The notes beneath the pieces are model-generated. The model saw nothing but the letters and a program-made list of their open reading frames with translations, made no database searches and was not told where the DNA came from. From positions 366,001-430,000 of the forward strand of contig JAOTOL010001507.1 in the NCBI GenBank assembly GCA_034440575.1: a stretch of 64,000 bases of DNA, in the 5' to 3' direction. Positions 21,990 through 33,467 of the stretch are shown piece after piece. Origin of the DNA: Imbricaverruca yamaguchii. Lineage: Eukaryota; Arthropoda; Thecostraca; Neoverrucidae. Position numbers and translations under genes: made by a program. Every line of letters starts with the position of its first letter. Within the stretch, counting starts at the first letter, position 1.

Positions 21990-23358
21990 CTCACACCAGT
22001 ATTTTTTCCCAATTGTCGGCGCTTCTCCCGGGAAGTGCGTGCCGAGGCCACTATACGAATGCTCTGCATGCAAATTTCTTGGCCTGTCTTTACTTTTGCC
22101 AAGTAATTAATCACATTGTTTGCCGTCATGCTTACTTTATGGTCTTGCAGGCCCGTGAAGTGCCAAGTTGAAGATAATTGTTATTTTTCGTGAATGACAA
22201 AATAGACAGGCGTTCTCACTATCTGAACTAGAGAACTGCCTGGAGGCAATTATCTGACAAAGGTGGTCAAGTATAAGAGACTGTAAGCCCTACTTACGCT
22301 ACCCAGTTGCACCAACGACCATGCTGGCGATGCTGGGCCGAACATTACACCAGGCTGAGAAAAGTGTGCCTACATTGTCATCGGGACCTGCCCCGAGAAG
22401 TCGCATCTGTTCTAAAGACTGGCTTCAAGAATAAGCCTATAAAGCCTGTACTAGTTATGTCAAGAGAGGCGCCAGAGTTTCAGAGTTGGATTTCGAATGC
22501 GAATTGGACACGATAATGTGCATTTCATGAACGTAGCACGCATAGTTTGCAAAAACATTTGGGTCCGAGCTTGAAAAGTGCGAAAACTACGGAAATCCGC
22601 CGGAACACGTCCAAGAGCAAACGTCCCAGGTCAGGTCACTGACCTGAAACAAGACGCATGCCAATAATTCCGCAATGAATGTCCACATGTCTACGCCGAG
22701 ATTCATTGCGTTTTTCAGCTATTTATGTAACATGCTGCGTGAAAAGAACGTGAACGTCACCACATGTAGCGGGCCAAGATGCTGGCTGCAAGCCCACAAA
22801 GTTCGTTAAAAATAACGGTAAGCATAGCAACTAGAACACTGGAATGGCTAAACACTGAAGTTGTATCTCGAAAGGCGCTCAATCAGAGACGCTGCCTAGT
22901 GACAATGTCGTTCCCCCTTTACCCAGGCGATTACGCTAACTCGACGCAATTTGGAAATGTTCAATCCACACCAGAGTGATGCCCCGCGCCCTACGCACGT
23001 GGCTTTCGCAATATTTATCATCGTGGTTGGATCCCCTTACGAAAACCCCAACTGCGACCCCTGAACACAACGCCCCATTAGCTACCAAAACTGCAGCATG
23101 TTCACACGGCCCGTTCTTCATCTATAATGCAAAAGCCTCAGGGAACAGTGTTGCATTCCTCCCTCACCGGTTTTGCGTGGATGAATAGAAGCATTAAGTT
23201 AGAAACTTAGGCTGCAACCAGTAGGGACAGGTGTAATTTGATAATTATGACAATCGCTGGGAAGTGGGACGGGTGGAATTTGCCCGGATGGTGTTTTTCT
23301 CCATTGTCCCATTGCATGTCAGTAAGCCCGTCGCCAGTATTTATACCCAGATCTAGCG
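21990..23358. other. Unassigned sequence
   Basis: I see no gene, RNA or transposon family here. Short open frames exist on both strands without recognisable motifs. Confidence 0.4.
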
Positions 23359-23362
23359 TTGA

Positions 23363-24685
23363 CACGCGCCCTGGAGGGCCTCTGAAAATTACGCGCACTG
23401 GAGGGGGGCGGAATCCGCCCACTAAGATCTCGTCTCCTGTTAAGGCTAGAGCAACGAAATTTGCAGGGTGGATGGGAACGATTGTTCACTCTATTGTGTC
23501 CAAATATCGTGACCTTAGGTTAATATCTTCAAGGTCAAATGAGGTCAAAATAACAAACTTTCCAGGTTTTCCGTGGCTTGGCTTGTCATTGTTATGGATC
23601 GCTGTGATTGAGTTTAAATGCTCCAAAATTGGCATTAATGATGTTTCGGAAATTACTAATTATTCAATACAGATGCCAGATCAGCAACTTGAACTCAGGT
23701 CACCTATATAGGAGGACCTTATCAGGTCATTACCGGCTCCAATTACCGGAACCCGGCTGCCTACCCGACTGCTCCGTTGGGCGCCTCGGCACAATCGGCT
23801 TCGCAAAGAATGAGTGAAGTACATGAAGAAAGTATGGAAACGCTTAGGCACACAATGACAAACGGTGGATTTCGGGATGTTTAGGGAGTAACATAGTGAC
23901 TCACAGTAACACACAGTGACATCAATCGCATAACAGTCGTTTCCATTTATGACAGCATCCCAGTTGACCAAGTTTGGTTCCATTAGCCTGTCATGATGAC
24001 CTCGGCGACCTAACATGACTTTTAAATTATATAGCATAACAATATGCATCAAACAAGTCCCTAGTGTTGTCAAGAACACTTCCGATTTGTCAATATACGG
24101 AAGCGCATCAGCGCCGATTTTTGTGTTCTTGTGCTGCGATTTTTTTATTTTAACGGTAACTTCAAAACTTTTCGAGCGATTTTCATTTTTCTTACTTTAT
24201 ACAATACGCCGGTCATTTCTAAGGAGGTGCGGAAAAATGGCATATATAGGCCGATATAATATGAAATTATGTACGAAAAATCGGAGAGCTGGGCGGATTT
24301 GGACCTCCACACCCCCAGGGCGTGTGTTAACCAGTAATGAACATGACCTGACTTGACCTCGGTGACCTGACATGACTTTGCAACAATGTAGCATACCAAT
24401 ATACATCAAACAAGTCGCTAGTGTTACTAAGAACCCCTACTTTTTGGCAATATACGGGAAGCGCATCAGCGCCGACATTTGTCGTCTGGCGCTGATAATT
24501 TATTTTACTTTACCCACCCGTAACTCGAAAAAAATAATTCGGTCAATTATCATTGCTTTAAACAACGCACCGGTCATTTCTAAGCAGGTACACAAACAAT
24601 GGGATACATCGGCCGGTAAAATCTGGAGTTACCTACGAAAAACAGGAGTGGGCGGATTTCGCCCCCACCACCTCCAGGGCGCGTG
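23363..24685 (-). mobile_element. Family A TTAA element, copy 1 (about 1.3 kb)
   Basis: The left terminus is CACGCGCCCTGGAGGG preceded by TTGA (a decayed TTAA, 23359-23362). The right terminus is its inverse followed by TTAA (24686-24689). From the left: a body module with the AGGTCA direct repeat (23532-23547), then two related units of about 360 bp, the first ending at TTAA near 24316. Copies at 27180, 45763, 47881, 56021, 57775 and 61778 share this structure. There is no transposase. The sequence right of 24689 resembles family B, so it may be inserted in a B copy. Confidence 0.8.
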
Positions 24686-24689
24686 TTAA

Positions 24690-24907
24690 AGTGTGACGAC
24701 TGGTTTAACTTTTTTGGAGGTGACCTCACTGGCCTTGTCTAACTCGCTGACTCTAGATGACCTGACTTGAATATTTTGAAACAGCATGCCAAATTGACGT
24801 GGAAAAAGGTATGCCAAAAGTGGGCGCGGTCGAGAAAAATGACGCGCCTGGTCGAGATATGTGCGCCTGGTACGGAATCTTCCGTGATCTGTGGCACCAG
24901 CACGGTA
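24690..24907 (-). mobile_element. Family B fragment
   Basis: This is the reverse complement of the family B interior: GTGACGACTGGTT, the AGGTCA-rich block, and the GGCATACC-like stretch reading inverted. It is cut on the left by family A copy 1 at a TTAA that exists inside family B, and on the right by the 84-bp B derivative. Confidence 0.65.
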
Positions 24908-24911
24908 TTAA

Positions 24912-24995
24912 CCCGCGCCGTCATTCCGGTCAGATCCTCCCACGCCGTCTCGGGGGGGGGGGGGTGTTGAAACCGCCCCCCAGAGACGGGACTGG
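24912..24995. mobile_element. Miniature family B derivative (84 bp)
   Basis: TTAA flanks both sides (24908-24911 and 24996-24999). It has both B termini (CCCGCGCCGTC on the left; inverse of CCAGTCCCGTCTC on the right) and the G-run/C-run hairpin with a GTTGAAA loop, but none of the B interior. This is the minimal form expected if the ends alone suffice for mobilisation. Alternatively it is an internal deletion that occurred in place. Confidence 0.65.
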
Positions 24996-24999
24996 TTAA

Positions 25000-26065
25000 A
25001 AAGATCTTCATCTGTTAAAGCATGACGACTGGTGCAACTTTTTTGGAAGTGACCTCAATTGACCTTAACCCGTATCGTCTCGGGGGGTCCTCCCCCTCCC
25101 CCTCAGGTTTTTCACGAACAGTGAACGAACGGCGCGGGGCAGCACGCCAAAATTCAGCATGCCTTTTCCCACATCAATTTGGCATGCTGCTGCAAAATTT
25201 TGAAGTCAGGTCATCTAGGGTCAACGAGTTAGTCAAGGTCAAGTAAGGTCACCTCCAAAAATGTTCAACCAGTCATCACCTTTTAACGGATACTGATATT
25301 GTAATGAAACGTTCAGCGTTTGCTTATCTTTAGGGATGCAACAAAACGTAAGAGGGGAATTTGTCATTTTTCCCGTTTTTGACTACTTGTTAATTATGCA
25401 TATTTGTCTTTTAGAGTTGAAATCGAAGATCCTGCCTCAGGTCAGCATTTTTTACGATAGCAACTTGACTTCCGATAACGTTTCTCGATCTGCTCTAATC
25501 ATTATAAAAATAAAAATTTTAAAACTTGAAAATTCAAAATTTTAAAATTTCAAGAAATAAATTGGGGGGAGGGGTGGAAAATGTTCCGGCCCTGGTCGAT
25601 TTCACTGTCCTTTTCTTATTCCAAATATTTTCTGACGGAAATATCCTCCAAAATGAACTCCCAGGAGCCAAAAACGTAATGTAAGTTGTGAAAAGTCATG
25701 CAAATCTATCTCTCTAGTGACGTCACTTTTGGGGATGAATTATTTTACGGATGCATCTGGGCCCTGCTCGTCGAACGCTTCCTGACGACATCCCTTTCGT
25801 TTTCGTGCGACGCTTAGCTTAGATTTTATAAGGGTTACTCTCCACCTTCCGAGACGGAATGTGAGGATCTGACCGGAGAGACGGCACGGGTTAACTAACT
25901 CGTTGATCCAAGACGACCTGACTTCAAAATTTGCCACAAGATGCCAAATTGATGTGGAAAAAGGTATGCCAAATTTCGGTGCGCTGCTGCGCGCCGTTCT
26001 TTCACTATCCGCGGAAAACTTTAAGGGGGTCGTGAACGACCCCTCCCCCACGAGACGGCGCGGGG
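25000..26065 (-). mobile_element. Family B copy (minus) hosting another B
   Basis: 25000-25064 and 25895-26065 together read as the inverted 5' half of family B: GACGACTGGT, TTTTTTGGAAGTGACC, then CTAACTCGTTGATCC, GGTATGCCAAATT, GCGCGCCG and the terminal GACGGCGCGGG. The sequence is interrupted exactly at a TTAA (family consensus TTGA) by another B copy in the opposite orientation. Confidence 0.7.
25069..25890 (+). mobile_element. Family B TTAA element inserted in another B
   Basis: TTAA is at 25065-25068 and 25891-25894. The left terminus CCCGTATCGTCTCGGGG and right terminus GACGGCACGGG match copy 1. The body includes the AGGTCA direct repeat near 25230-25250, the GCGTTTGCTTATCTT stretch and the late TCGTTTTCGTGCGACGC stretch. 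Host B sequence continues on either side. Confidence 0.8.
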
Positions 26066-27175
26066 GACATTCAGTAAAAGGCAATATTTCTACGCATAGA
26101 ATGCCGCAAAAGTGAGCTAGTTTTCAATCAAGGTAAACGTCTGCGAAGCTACAATGTAATGTCGTCGCACGCGAAGCACAGCACACTAGCTCTAAATTAC
26201 ATAAATGCAGGAAATCACCCACAAACACATAGCTCGTGCAACACTGTTGATAAAATTGCTTTCTCTGAGTGAGGATTCATCCACATTAGTCCAGTTATGT
26301 TTTCTCAACTAGTGCACAACTTATGTAATTCTACCAGCGCACTACTTCACGCTTGATAATTAGGTGTCCCTGGACAGCGGCTCCTTGGAAATCTGCATTT
26401 CCAATCCAATTATTTGCAAACCGGCATCATGTACTCCAATCTAACTACCTGTGGTAGAGTTTTTGTCATGTGGTAGGTAATTTAATCAAGTGTTGGTCCT
26501 GACTATGGTATCCTACTTTGAAGTGGCAGGCCGCACCATCCAAGGACTGGTCACTTGAAGCAAATCATGTCCACCAGTACAAATGCAGAATCAATTGGAT
26601 GGCCAAGAGTCCATTGGACTGCATACAGTCTTTGGAGTCGTATGCAAGCCTTGGTCCCCGCCCCCTTGACAGGGAGAGACTTTACTTCCACCGCGCTATC
26701 TTGTCCGCACCAAGTAAAGGAAACGAACAACTAAAGTTGTATCCATGCCTTCAGTAGCCCTTGGACAATTACTTGCACACCTTGCAATGAAAACAAATCA
26801 AAAGGTATCCGTAATAGCATTTGTGACATCTGCAATACGGGTATTGTTTGTCCCCCGTGAATTTAGATATTTCGTATTCGGTCAAGTATTCCCAGAATTA
26901 TCATTGGTCACAGTCAGATTAATGTTTTCGAAGAAGTTCTGGGTATATGGCTTAGTTGAGTTCGGTACTTGAGTGGACTTTGCACACATGCACTGGCTGG
27001 AGAAGAATGGTGATTATATTTAATGCTGACATTATATTTAATAAATGAAGTAAGTACATTTCAGGTCAGACAAAATGTACATGTAGTGTCTTGGCATTTA
27101 GGTGCCTTAGTCGTTCACGGACGAAAATAAACGAACCATCACAACTAGAATCATATTCTGCGTGATGTCAACAAC
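26066..27175. other. Unassigned sequence
   Basis: Anonymous AT-rich sequence without repeats I can match or coding motifs. Two short plus-strand open frames (26518-26757 and 26745-26972) show no recognisable domain. Confidence 0.4.
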
Positions 27176-27179
27176 TTAA

Positions 27180-28475
27180 CACGCGCCGTGGAGGGGGAGG
27201 CGAAATCCGTCCACCCCTCCGGTTTTGTGTAGATAACTCCCGATTTTACCTGCCAATAAACGCCATTGTTTGTGTACCTACTTAGAAATGAACGGTACGT
27301 TGCATAAAATAAGAAAAACTAATATCGATCGAAAATGTTTCGAGTTAGGTGTCGGTAAAGTCAAACAATTTTCTCAGCGCCAGACCAAAAATATCGGCGC
27401 TGGTGCGCTTCCCGTATATTGTCAAAAAGGAAGTGTTCCTGGCAACACTAGCGACTTGTTTGATGTATATTGTTATGCTACATTGTTTGAAAGTCATGTC
27501 AGGTCACCGAGGTCAAGTCAGGATGAGTTCATGACAGGTTAACAGACGCCCTGGCGGAGTGGAGGGCGAAATCCGACCATCCCTCCGATTTTTCGTACAG
27601 AACTCCATATTGTACCAGCTGATATACGCCAGTTTTTCTGTGCCTGCATAGAAATGTCCGGCGCATGGTTTAAAGTAAGAAAAATGAAATTCGGCCGCAG
27701 ACTTTTTAAGCTATGGGCCGTTAAAGCTTTAAAAAGATCGCAGCGCCAGACCACAAAAATCGTCGCTCATGCGCTTCCCGTGTTCTTGACAACAGTAGCG
27801 ACTTGTATGATGCATATTGTTATGCTATATAATATAAAAGTCATGCTAGGTCGCCGAGGCCATCATGACAGGCTAATGGAACCAAACTTGGTCAACTGGA
27901 ATGTTGTCATAAATGGAAATGACAGTCATGCGATTGATGTCACTTTGCATGTTACTCCCTACACGTCCGGAAATCTACTGTTTGTCATTGTGTGCCTAAG
28001 CGTTTCTATACTTTGTTCATGTATTTCACTCCTTTTCTTTGCGAAGCCGATTGTGCCGAGTTGCTCAACGGAGCAGTCATGTGAGCAGCCCGATTCTGGT
28101 AACTGGAGAGGTAATGACCTGATAAAGTGCTCCTATATAGGTGACCTGAGGTCAAATGGCGGGTCTGGCATATCTATTGCATCATTAGTAATGTCCAAAA
28201 CATCATTAATGCAAATTTTGGAGCATTTAAACACAATCACAGCGATCCATAACAATGACAAGCCAAGCCACGCAAAACCGGAAAATTTGGCTATTTTCAC
28301 CTAATTTGACCTTGAAGGTATTGCCCTAATGTCACAAAATTTGCACACAGTAGAGGCAACTGTCGTGCGCATCCGCCCTGCGAATTTCTTTGCTCTATAG
28401 GAGCCGAGATCTTAGGGGGCAGAATCCGGCCCCCCTCCAATGCGCGTAATTTTCAGAGGCCCTCCAGGGCGCGTG
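27180..28475 (+). mobile_element. Family A TTAA element, copy 2
   Basis: TTAA (27176-27179) precedes CACGCGCCGTGGAGGG. A first unit runs to TTAA near 27538-27541 and a second unit starts CAGACGCCCTGGCGG. The tail module follows: GTGTGCCTAAGCGTTT, CTCCTATATAGGTGACC and the terminal CCCTCCAGGGCGCGTG at 28475. A 216-codon frame at 27654-28304 crosses unit and tail but is not preserved in the other copies, so I do not call it a gene. The right end joins family B directly with a degraded TTAA between them. Confidence 0.8.
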
Positions 28476-28478
28476 TAA

Positions 28479-29312
28479 CGTCCCGTCTCGGGGGGGTCTG
28501 CACCTGCCCCCTCAGGTTTTTTCGAGAATAGCGGCCGAACGGCGCGCGGTAGCGCGCCCAAATTTGGCATACCTTTTCCCACATCAATTTGACGTGCTGA
28601 TGATTCAAAATTTATAGGTCAGGTCATCTAGGGTCAACGAGTTATTCGAGGTCAAGTGAGGTGACCTCCAAGAAAGTTCAACCAGTCGTCACGCTTTAAC
28701 GGATACAGATATTTTAATGAAACTTCCAGCGTTTGCTTATTTTTAGGGATGCAATAAAACGTACGATAATTTTTTTTTCGTTTTTGACTACATATAAATT
28801 TTGCGTATTTGCCATATTGCAGTTCAAACACAGAATTCTGGCTAAAGTAAGCATTGTTTATTAGGGCAGGTTGACTTCCAACAATGTTTTTCTGTCTGCT
28901 CTACCGATTGGAAAAAGGAAATTAAATAAAACTTGAAAATTCAAAATTTTGAAATTTAAAATAGATTAAAAAAAAATTTGGTCAAAAACAATTATAGCCC
29001 GGATCGATTTCGCTGTCCTTTTCTCATTCCAAATATTTTTTCTTCATATATCCCCAAAAATGAACTCCCCAAAGTAAAAAAACATAATGTAAGTCGGGAA
29101 AAGTCGTGAAAATCTAGCCCCCCTGGTGATGTCAATGTTTTGGGAATTATTTTTTAGGTGTGGAACCGGACCCTACTCGTCGAGCGCTTTGCGATGACAC
29201 CTCTTTCGTTTTCGTGTGATGCTTAGTTTGAGTTTTTATTTTATTTTAGAGGGGGGTCTTCAACCGCCCCCCGAGACGGGGTGTGAGGATTTGACCGGAA
29301 AGACGGCGCGGG
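28479..29312 (+). mobile_element. Family B TTAA element, adjoining family A copy 2
   Basis: The left terminus GTCCCGTCTCGGGGGGG follows the A element with only TAAC between them. The right end GACGGCGCGGG is followed by TTAA (29313-29316). The body matches copy 1 throughout, including the TCAACCAGTCGTCACGCTTTA and TCGTGAAAAGTCGTGAAA-like stretches. Confidence 0.8.
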
Positions 29313-29907
29313 TTAAGCCTGCTGGTTAGATATGGTTATGTTGCGAAGATTTTGACGAGTTATATTGGCAACAGGTTTATCCAATTTTTACGCATATGGA
29401 ATCCGTTGGCACCAAAATAAAATTGAACTTTTTCCAGGGGTCACTATGCTCAGAATCTTCAGCTCGCAAAGTGTGTGTGTGTGAGTAAATTTTGCCAGCC
29501 TGCCACCGTGTGGTGATATCGGCTGGTTCCGGTTGGAAAAAATATGTGTAAGAGAGTGAGTAGCGTAGGGTAGGTGGATGAATCCGAGGTGGGGGTTTAG
29601 TAGAGTCGTCGAACAGTTGTGAAGTAGCGTTGGCGTGGTTTTGAAGAGTTTTGAAGAGATCGATTGAAGATGTAGAGCTGGTGCAGTAGAATCGTTTGAA
29701 AGCCGTAGATGATGAAGTCGAGAGAGTGGGTTAGTCCGGTCGGTGCCACATTGGGGTATGGGGTGTAGTGGGGGTTCGGGTCGGGTCATCGTCATACGTG
29801 AACATTGAATTTTTTTTTTGTAGCGTATCTTTTGCTTTTTTCCGTTTTCCTAGTTTTGTTCATATTTGCTTTCGTTTTTTAGCATACCTTTTCTTTTTTC
29901 CTTTTTT

Positions 29908-30840
29908 TCACAATTGTTCCATAATGCGTGTAGTCTTGAGAAAGTGAAAGAGATGTTCCTGTAATGCTGGATGTCGTCGTTCAGGAGCGTGGTGAGGTTC
30001 AGTGGCATGTTGTTCGTTGTTCATTAGTTTGTGATATGTTGTCTTTGGTTGTTGTATTTGGTGCAGTATATGAGCATGTGTTCGACTGTGAGTGTGTGGC
30101 GGCAGATAGTGCATTGTGGTCGTGGTTGATTGCGTAGGAGGTATGAGAGTGTGAGTGCTGTGTGTCCTATGCGTATTTGTGTTAGTGTCCGTTCTCTGGG
30201 TCTGGTGTTTTTGTTGATGGAATGCCAGTATTGGTATTTGGGGTGTATTTCGTGTAGCTGTGTTGTTACTGTATCCTGTTTGTTGCATGTGTGTGCTGAA
30301 GGCCTGTCGTATTGTGAGGTAGTAGTCAGAGCCTGAGTAGGGACATTGTGTGATTTGATGTAGTGTTGTGACTATGTTTGCTTTTGTGTCTGCGTGTTCG
30401 TAGCCGTGTATGTTTGTGTGACTTGGGATCCAGAGAAGTGTTGGCCATTGTGTTATAGTGAGTTGTTTGTGAATGTGTAGTATTTTGGGGTATGATGGGG
30501 TGTTGGTATTTCGCGTGGGGTCTTTTGCTCTGTAATGCTGATTTTGCGTCTGTAGTTATGGTGTCGTGTTCAATTTTGGTGTTGTAGATGGTACAGTATG
30601 CCGAGAAGATTGCGAATAATTCTGCTGTGTATGTGGATGCTGTGTCGTGTAGACGGGCACGTAGGATGACCCGCGGCGGTGCTGCGTTGGGGTACAGCAC
30701 CGCCGCTGTGCCCGGCTGCTGTGTGTGTGATTTGGAGCCATCGGTATATATGATGTTGTAGTTGGCGTACTGTGCTGTTAATTGTAGGAATAGTTGTTGT
30801 ATTTCTGCGTGTGTGTGTGTGTGTTTTTCGGTATATCAAT
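29908..30840 (-). pseudogene. LINE-S RNase H and zinc-knuckle domain
   Basis: Minus strand: IIYTDGSKS (first catalytic Asp, at 30734-30748), ASTYTAELFAIFSAYC (catalytic Glu), ITTDAKSAL (second Asp), then after a frame change LLWIPSHTNIHGYEHADTKA (final motif). Next comes RIRIGHTALTHSYLLRNQPR followed by C-T-I-C...VEHMLIYC, the C-terminal knuckle. At least two frame changes and several stops. A perfect 12-bp hairpin (GCGGCGGTGCTG at 30673-30684 and its inverse at 30695-30706) lies within the domain. Confidence 0.78.
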
Positions 30841-32329
30841 GAGGAAGTGTGTGTTGGGTGTCGGCTGTTTCCACTATGCGATGGGCAGGGCTAAAAAATC
30901 GTATCGTTCTGTCGTCGTGGACGACAACCACGAACGGGGACTTTTGGCGACCACATTTCCATATCATTATAAATATTATATGTGAAATCATATAAATGGT
31001 ACCTACTATACATAACATTGACTACGTAACGATATCCGTGTCAAGGTACGCAGGATTGAAACGAATCGGATTTGACCGGAACTGGAAATGTCATTCCGTG
31101 CAGACCTCTAGAAATGTGAACCGTGCAGACCTCTGTCACCCACCGTCACGCTACCATTTCTTCATTCCCATCGTACGTTTTTGGGTTTCTAGTATCTAGT
31201 ATCTAGTACGCTCAGCGGCAAAAAAATGACTCAACGGCAACAAAGAATCGTCGAGACAACCATTCCATCGTTCAGACGACCGCCGACGATAAAATTGTCT
31301 CCCGTTTAGCACAGAGCCAATGGCATGCCTTCTGGTCGCCGGTGGTTGTCGTCCTCGCCCGGTACCACTTTATGCTCGATGGCAGCGGTACGGAAGTACC
31401 CAACTATGGTATACTCAGCGGCATTGGAGGCAAGCGACTAGACCACGGGTACTAAAACAACACTAGACCTACGTTAAGTAATGAATAATTTATAACATTA
31501 GCAGATTTTTTAAAAACTATTTCAATTTTAATCCTTTTTTCATGTAGGATGTACAATAATATTTTTTGTTTCATTAAAATCGTTGGAAAGAATCTAGAAG
31601 AATATCATTCTTTTACGCGCATTCCTCGCTTTCAAATCCGTCCATTTACATTTTAAACGCGACGATGTGCGTCGAAGAGTGAAATAGGGAATTGATCATG
31701 GTTCTTTATAATTGATGAGTGGTGAATGAGTGCGGCAACATAAAATTACCAAGTTCGAATTATCTGGAGTGTTAATCAAACGATTTTTTCTTCATTTTCT
31801 GACTTATATGAGACCAAATGAAGTGGTTCGGTCTTAAACAGACTCAAGAAACAGACTATTCAGGGCCAGGGCGTAAGGGTGGCGATTTGACTGGACTTGC
31901 AAGCCAGCACTGGATCATCAACCATCAAGCTGAGGTGAAAATCTTGGTATATGGATTACATTTGAGTAAAATATAGTCACCTAAATGTAATTAGAAAATA
32001 TATTTTGGTGTGTAGGTACCTACTCAGCAAGCATTGCACTGTAGTTGGTGGCAATGCATACAATATAGGGATGGTGAATTATAGCCACCTGGTGGTTTAA
32101 ACCATGGTTTAAACTGGCTGGCATAAATTAATTTAAGGCACTCTGGCTTAAATTATATTTCTGGTATGGCTGGAGGGCAGTGATGAACATTAGTTAGGGA
32201 AGCATCAATTATAATTCCAAAATGTGCTACACTCCATTTTATTTGCAAAAAGCACTCCCTAGAATTCCCCAAAATTATGTCTGGGTTCTGGGCATGCACT
32301 CCACAAGCCAGATGTTTACCCATTAGGTA

Positions 32330-33345
32330 CAGTCGGTCTAACATGTAGCTCCATGGATGCTTGTAGTTAGAAATGGTATTTGTAAATACCAGGATTTTGA
32401 CATCCGACTACTGGCATTGAGGGAGATAAAAGACAAAGACATAAAAGATCAGTGCAACTATGAGCCACAAGGGCCCTTCTTGGTTGCACTCTGTACACTG
32501 AACCAGTTGTCCACCAAATGTGTTGATCAACTCTCCCTGGAATACATAAAAACAAGCCCACTATTCTTGTAATGATTTTCTATGTTGTTCTTAAATATGT
32601 TCAGTGTGTTGCTACTGACAATGGTTTCTGGCAGCTGGTTCCAGTGTTCTACTACCCTGTTGGTGAAGAAAGTTTGCCTTAACCTTGTTCTGCTGTGGTT
32701 AACTTTAATTTTGAACTTATGACCTCTAATTGCATCATTTCTGTTCAATTCAAAGATTTCCCCAAGGTATCCCCTCTCCAGACCATGGACAAATTTAAAG
32801 ACCTCGATGAGATCTCCTCTCAGCCTTCTATATCTAAGTGAAAACATATTCAATTTCTTCAATCTTTCCTCATATGCTAGGTTGCCCATACCATTCACCA
32901 TTTTTGTTGACCGCTTTTGTACTCTCTAAAAGTCAACAATCTTTTTCATAACTGGGGGACTAAGCTTGGACACAATATTCCAGATGTGGCCTGACATATG
33001 CACAATAAAGCTTCCTGATGACTTCCTCACTTTTGTATGATACATTCCTATTTATTGCCCAAAGCATTCTTAGTGCCTTCTTCCTGGCTTTTTTGGTCTG
33101 TTCTGATGCCCCCAATTGTGTGTTCAAAATAACACCTAAGTCCTTCTCCTGCTGAGTCACAGATAGTACTTGCCCACCCATCAAGTATGGAGCCTTGATA
33201 TACTACCTACCTACATGCATGATTTTGCACTTATCAAAATTATATTTCATTTGCCATTTTTCGGACCACTTCACAAGCTCGTCTAAGTCTTTCTGCAGCA
33301 AGATTCTGCAGATAATATGTAGCAAGATACATATTAGACCGACTG
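32330..33345. mobile_element. Insertion bounded by CAGTCGGTCTAA inverted repeats
   Basis: CAGTCGGTCTAA at 32330-32341 and its exact inverse TTAGACCGACTG at 33334-33345 bound a segment that is missing from the other arm of the surrounding inverted repeat. The left flank is TA and the right flank is TT. CAGT ends with a TA target would fit a Tc1/mariner-type element; that is an inference. The CR1 copy 3 fragment lies within it. Confidence 0.5.
32424..33306 (-). pseudogene. CR1-like retrotransposon, copy 3, 3' fragment of ORF2
   Basis: Minus strand. Homology to copy 1 starts at its AGACTTAGACGAACTTGTG stretch (just after FADD) and runs through the thumb (KLYCAYVRPHLEYC, RYRRLRGDLIEVFKF) to the ORF2 stop and the TCTTTTATGTCTTTG-like tail. 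This is a typical 5'-truncated LINE copy. Frames break around 32930-32960. Confidence 0.85.
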
Positions 33346-33467
33346 TTCATTTGATAGCTAGGTACCTATTTTATGTTAGCTGAAAAGTGACTATTTGAGC
33401 CACATCAATTTGTGCTGTTTTTGGCAGTTTTCCCATTGTCTTACTGATAATAGTATGTATATGTAGA

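Noticed and set aside
27654..28304. 216-codon open frame across a family A element
   Set aside because: The corresponding stretch in other A copies (23363, 47881, 56021, 57775, 61778) is broken by stops and frameshifts at different places, and no protein motif is visible. The frame is most likely chance.
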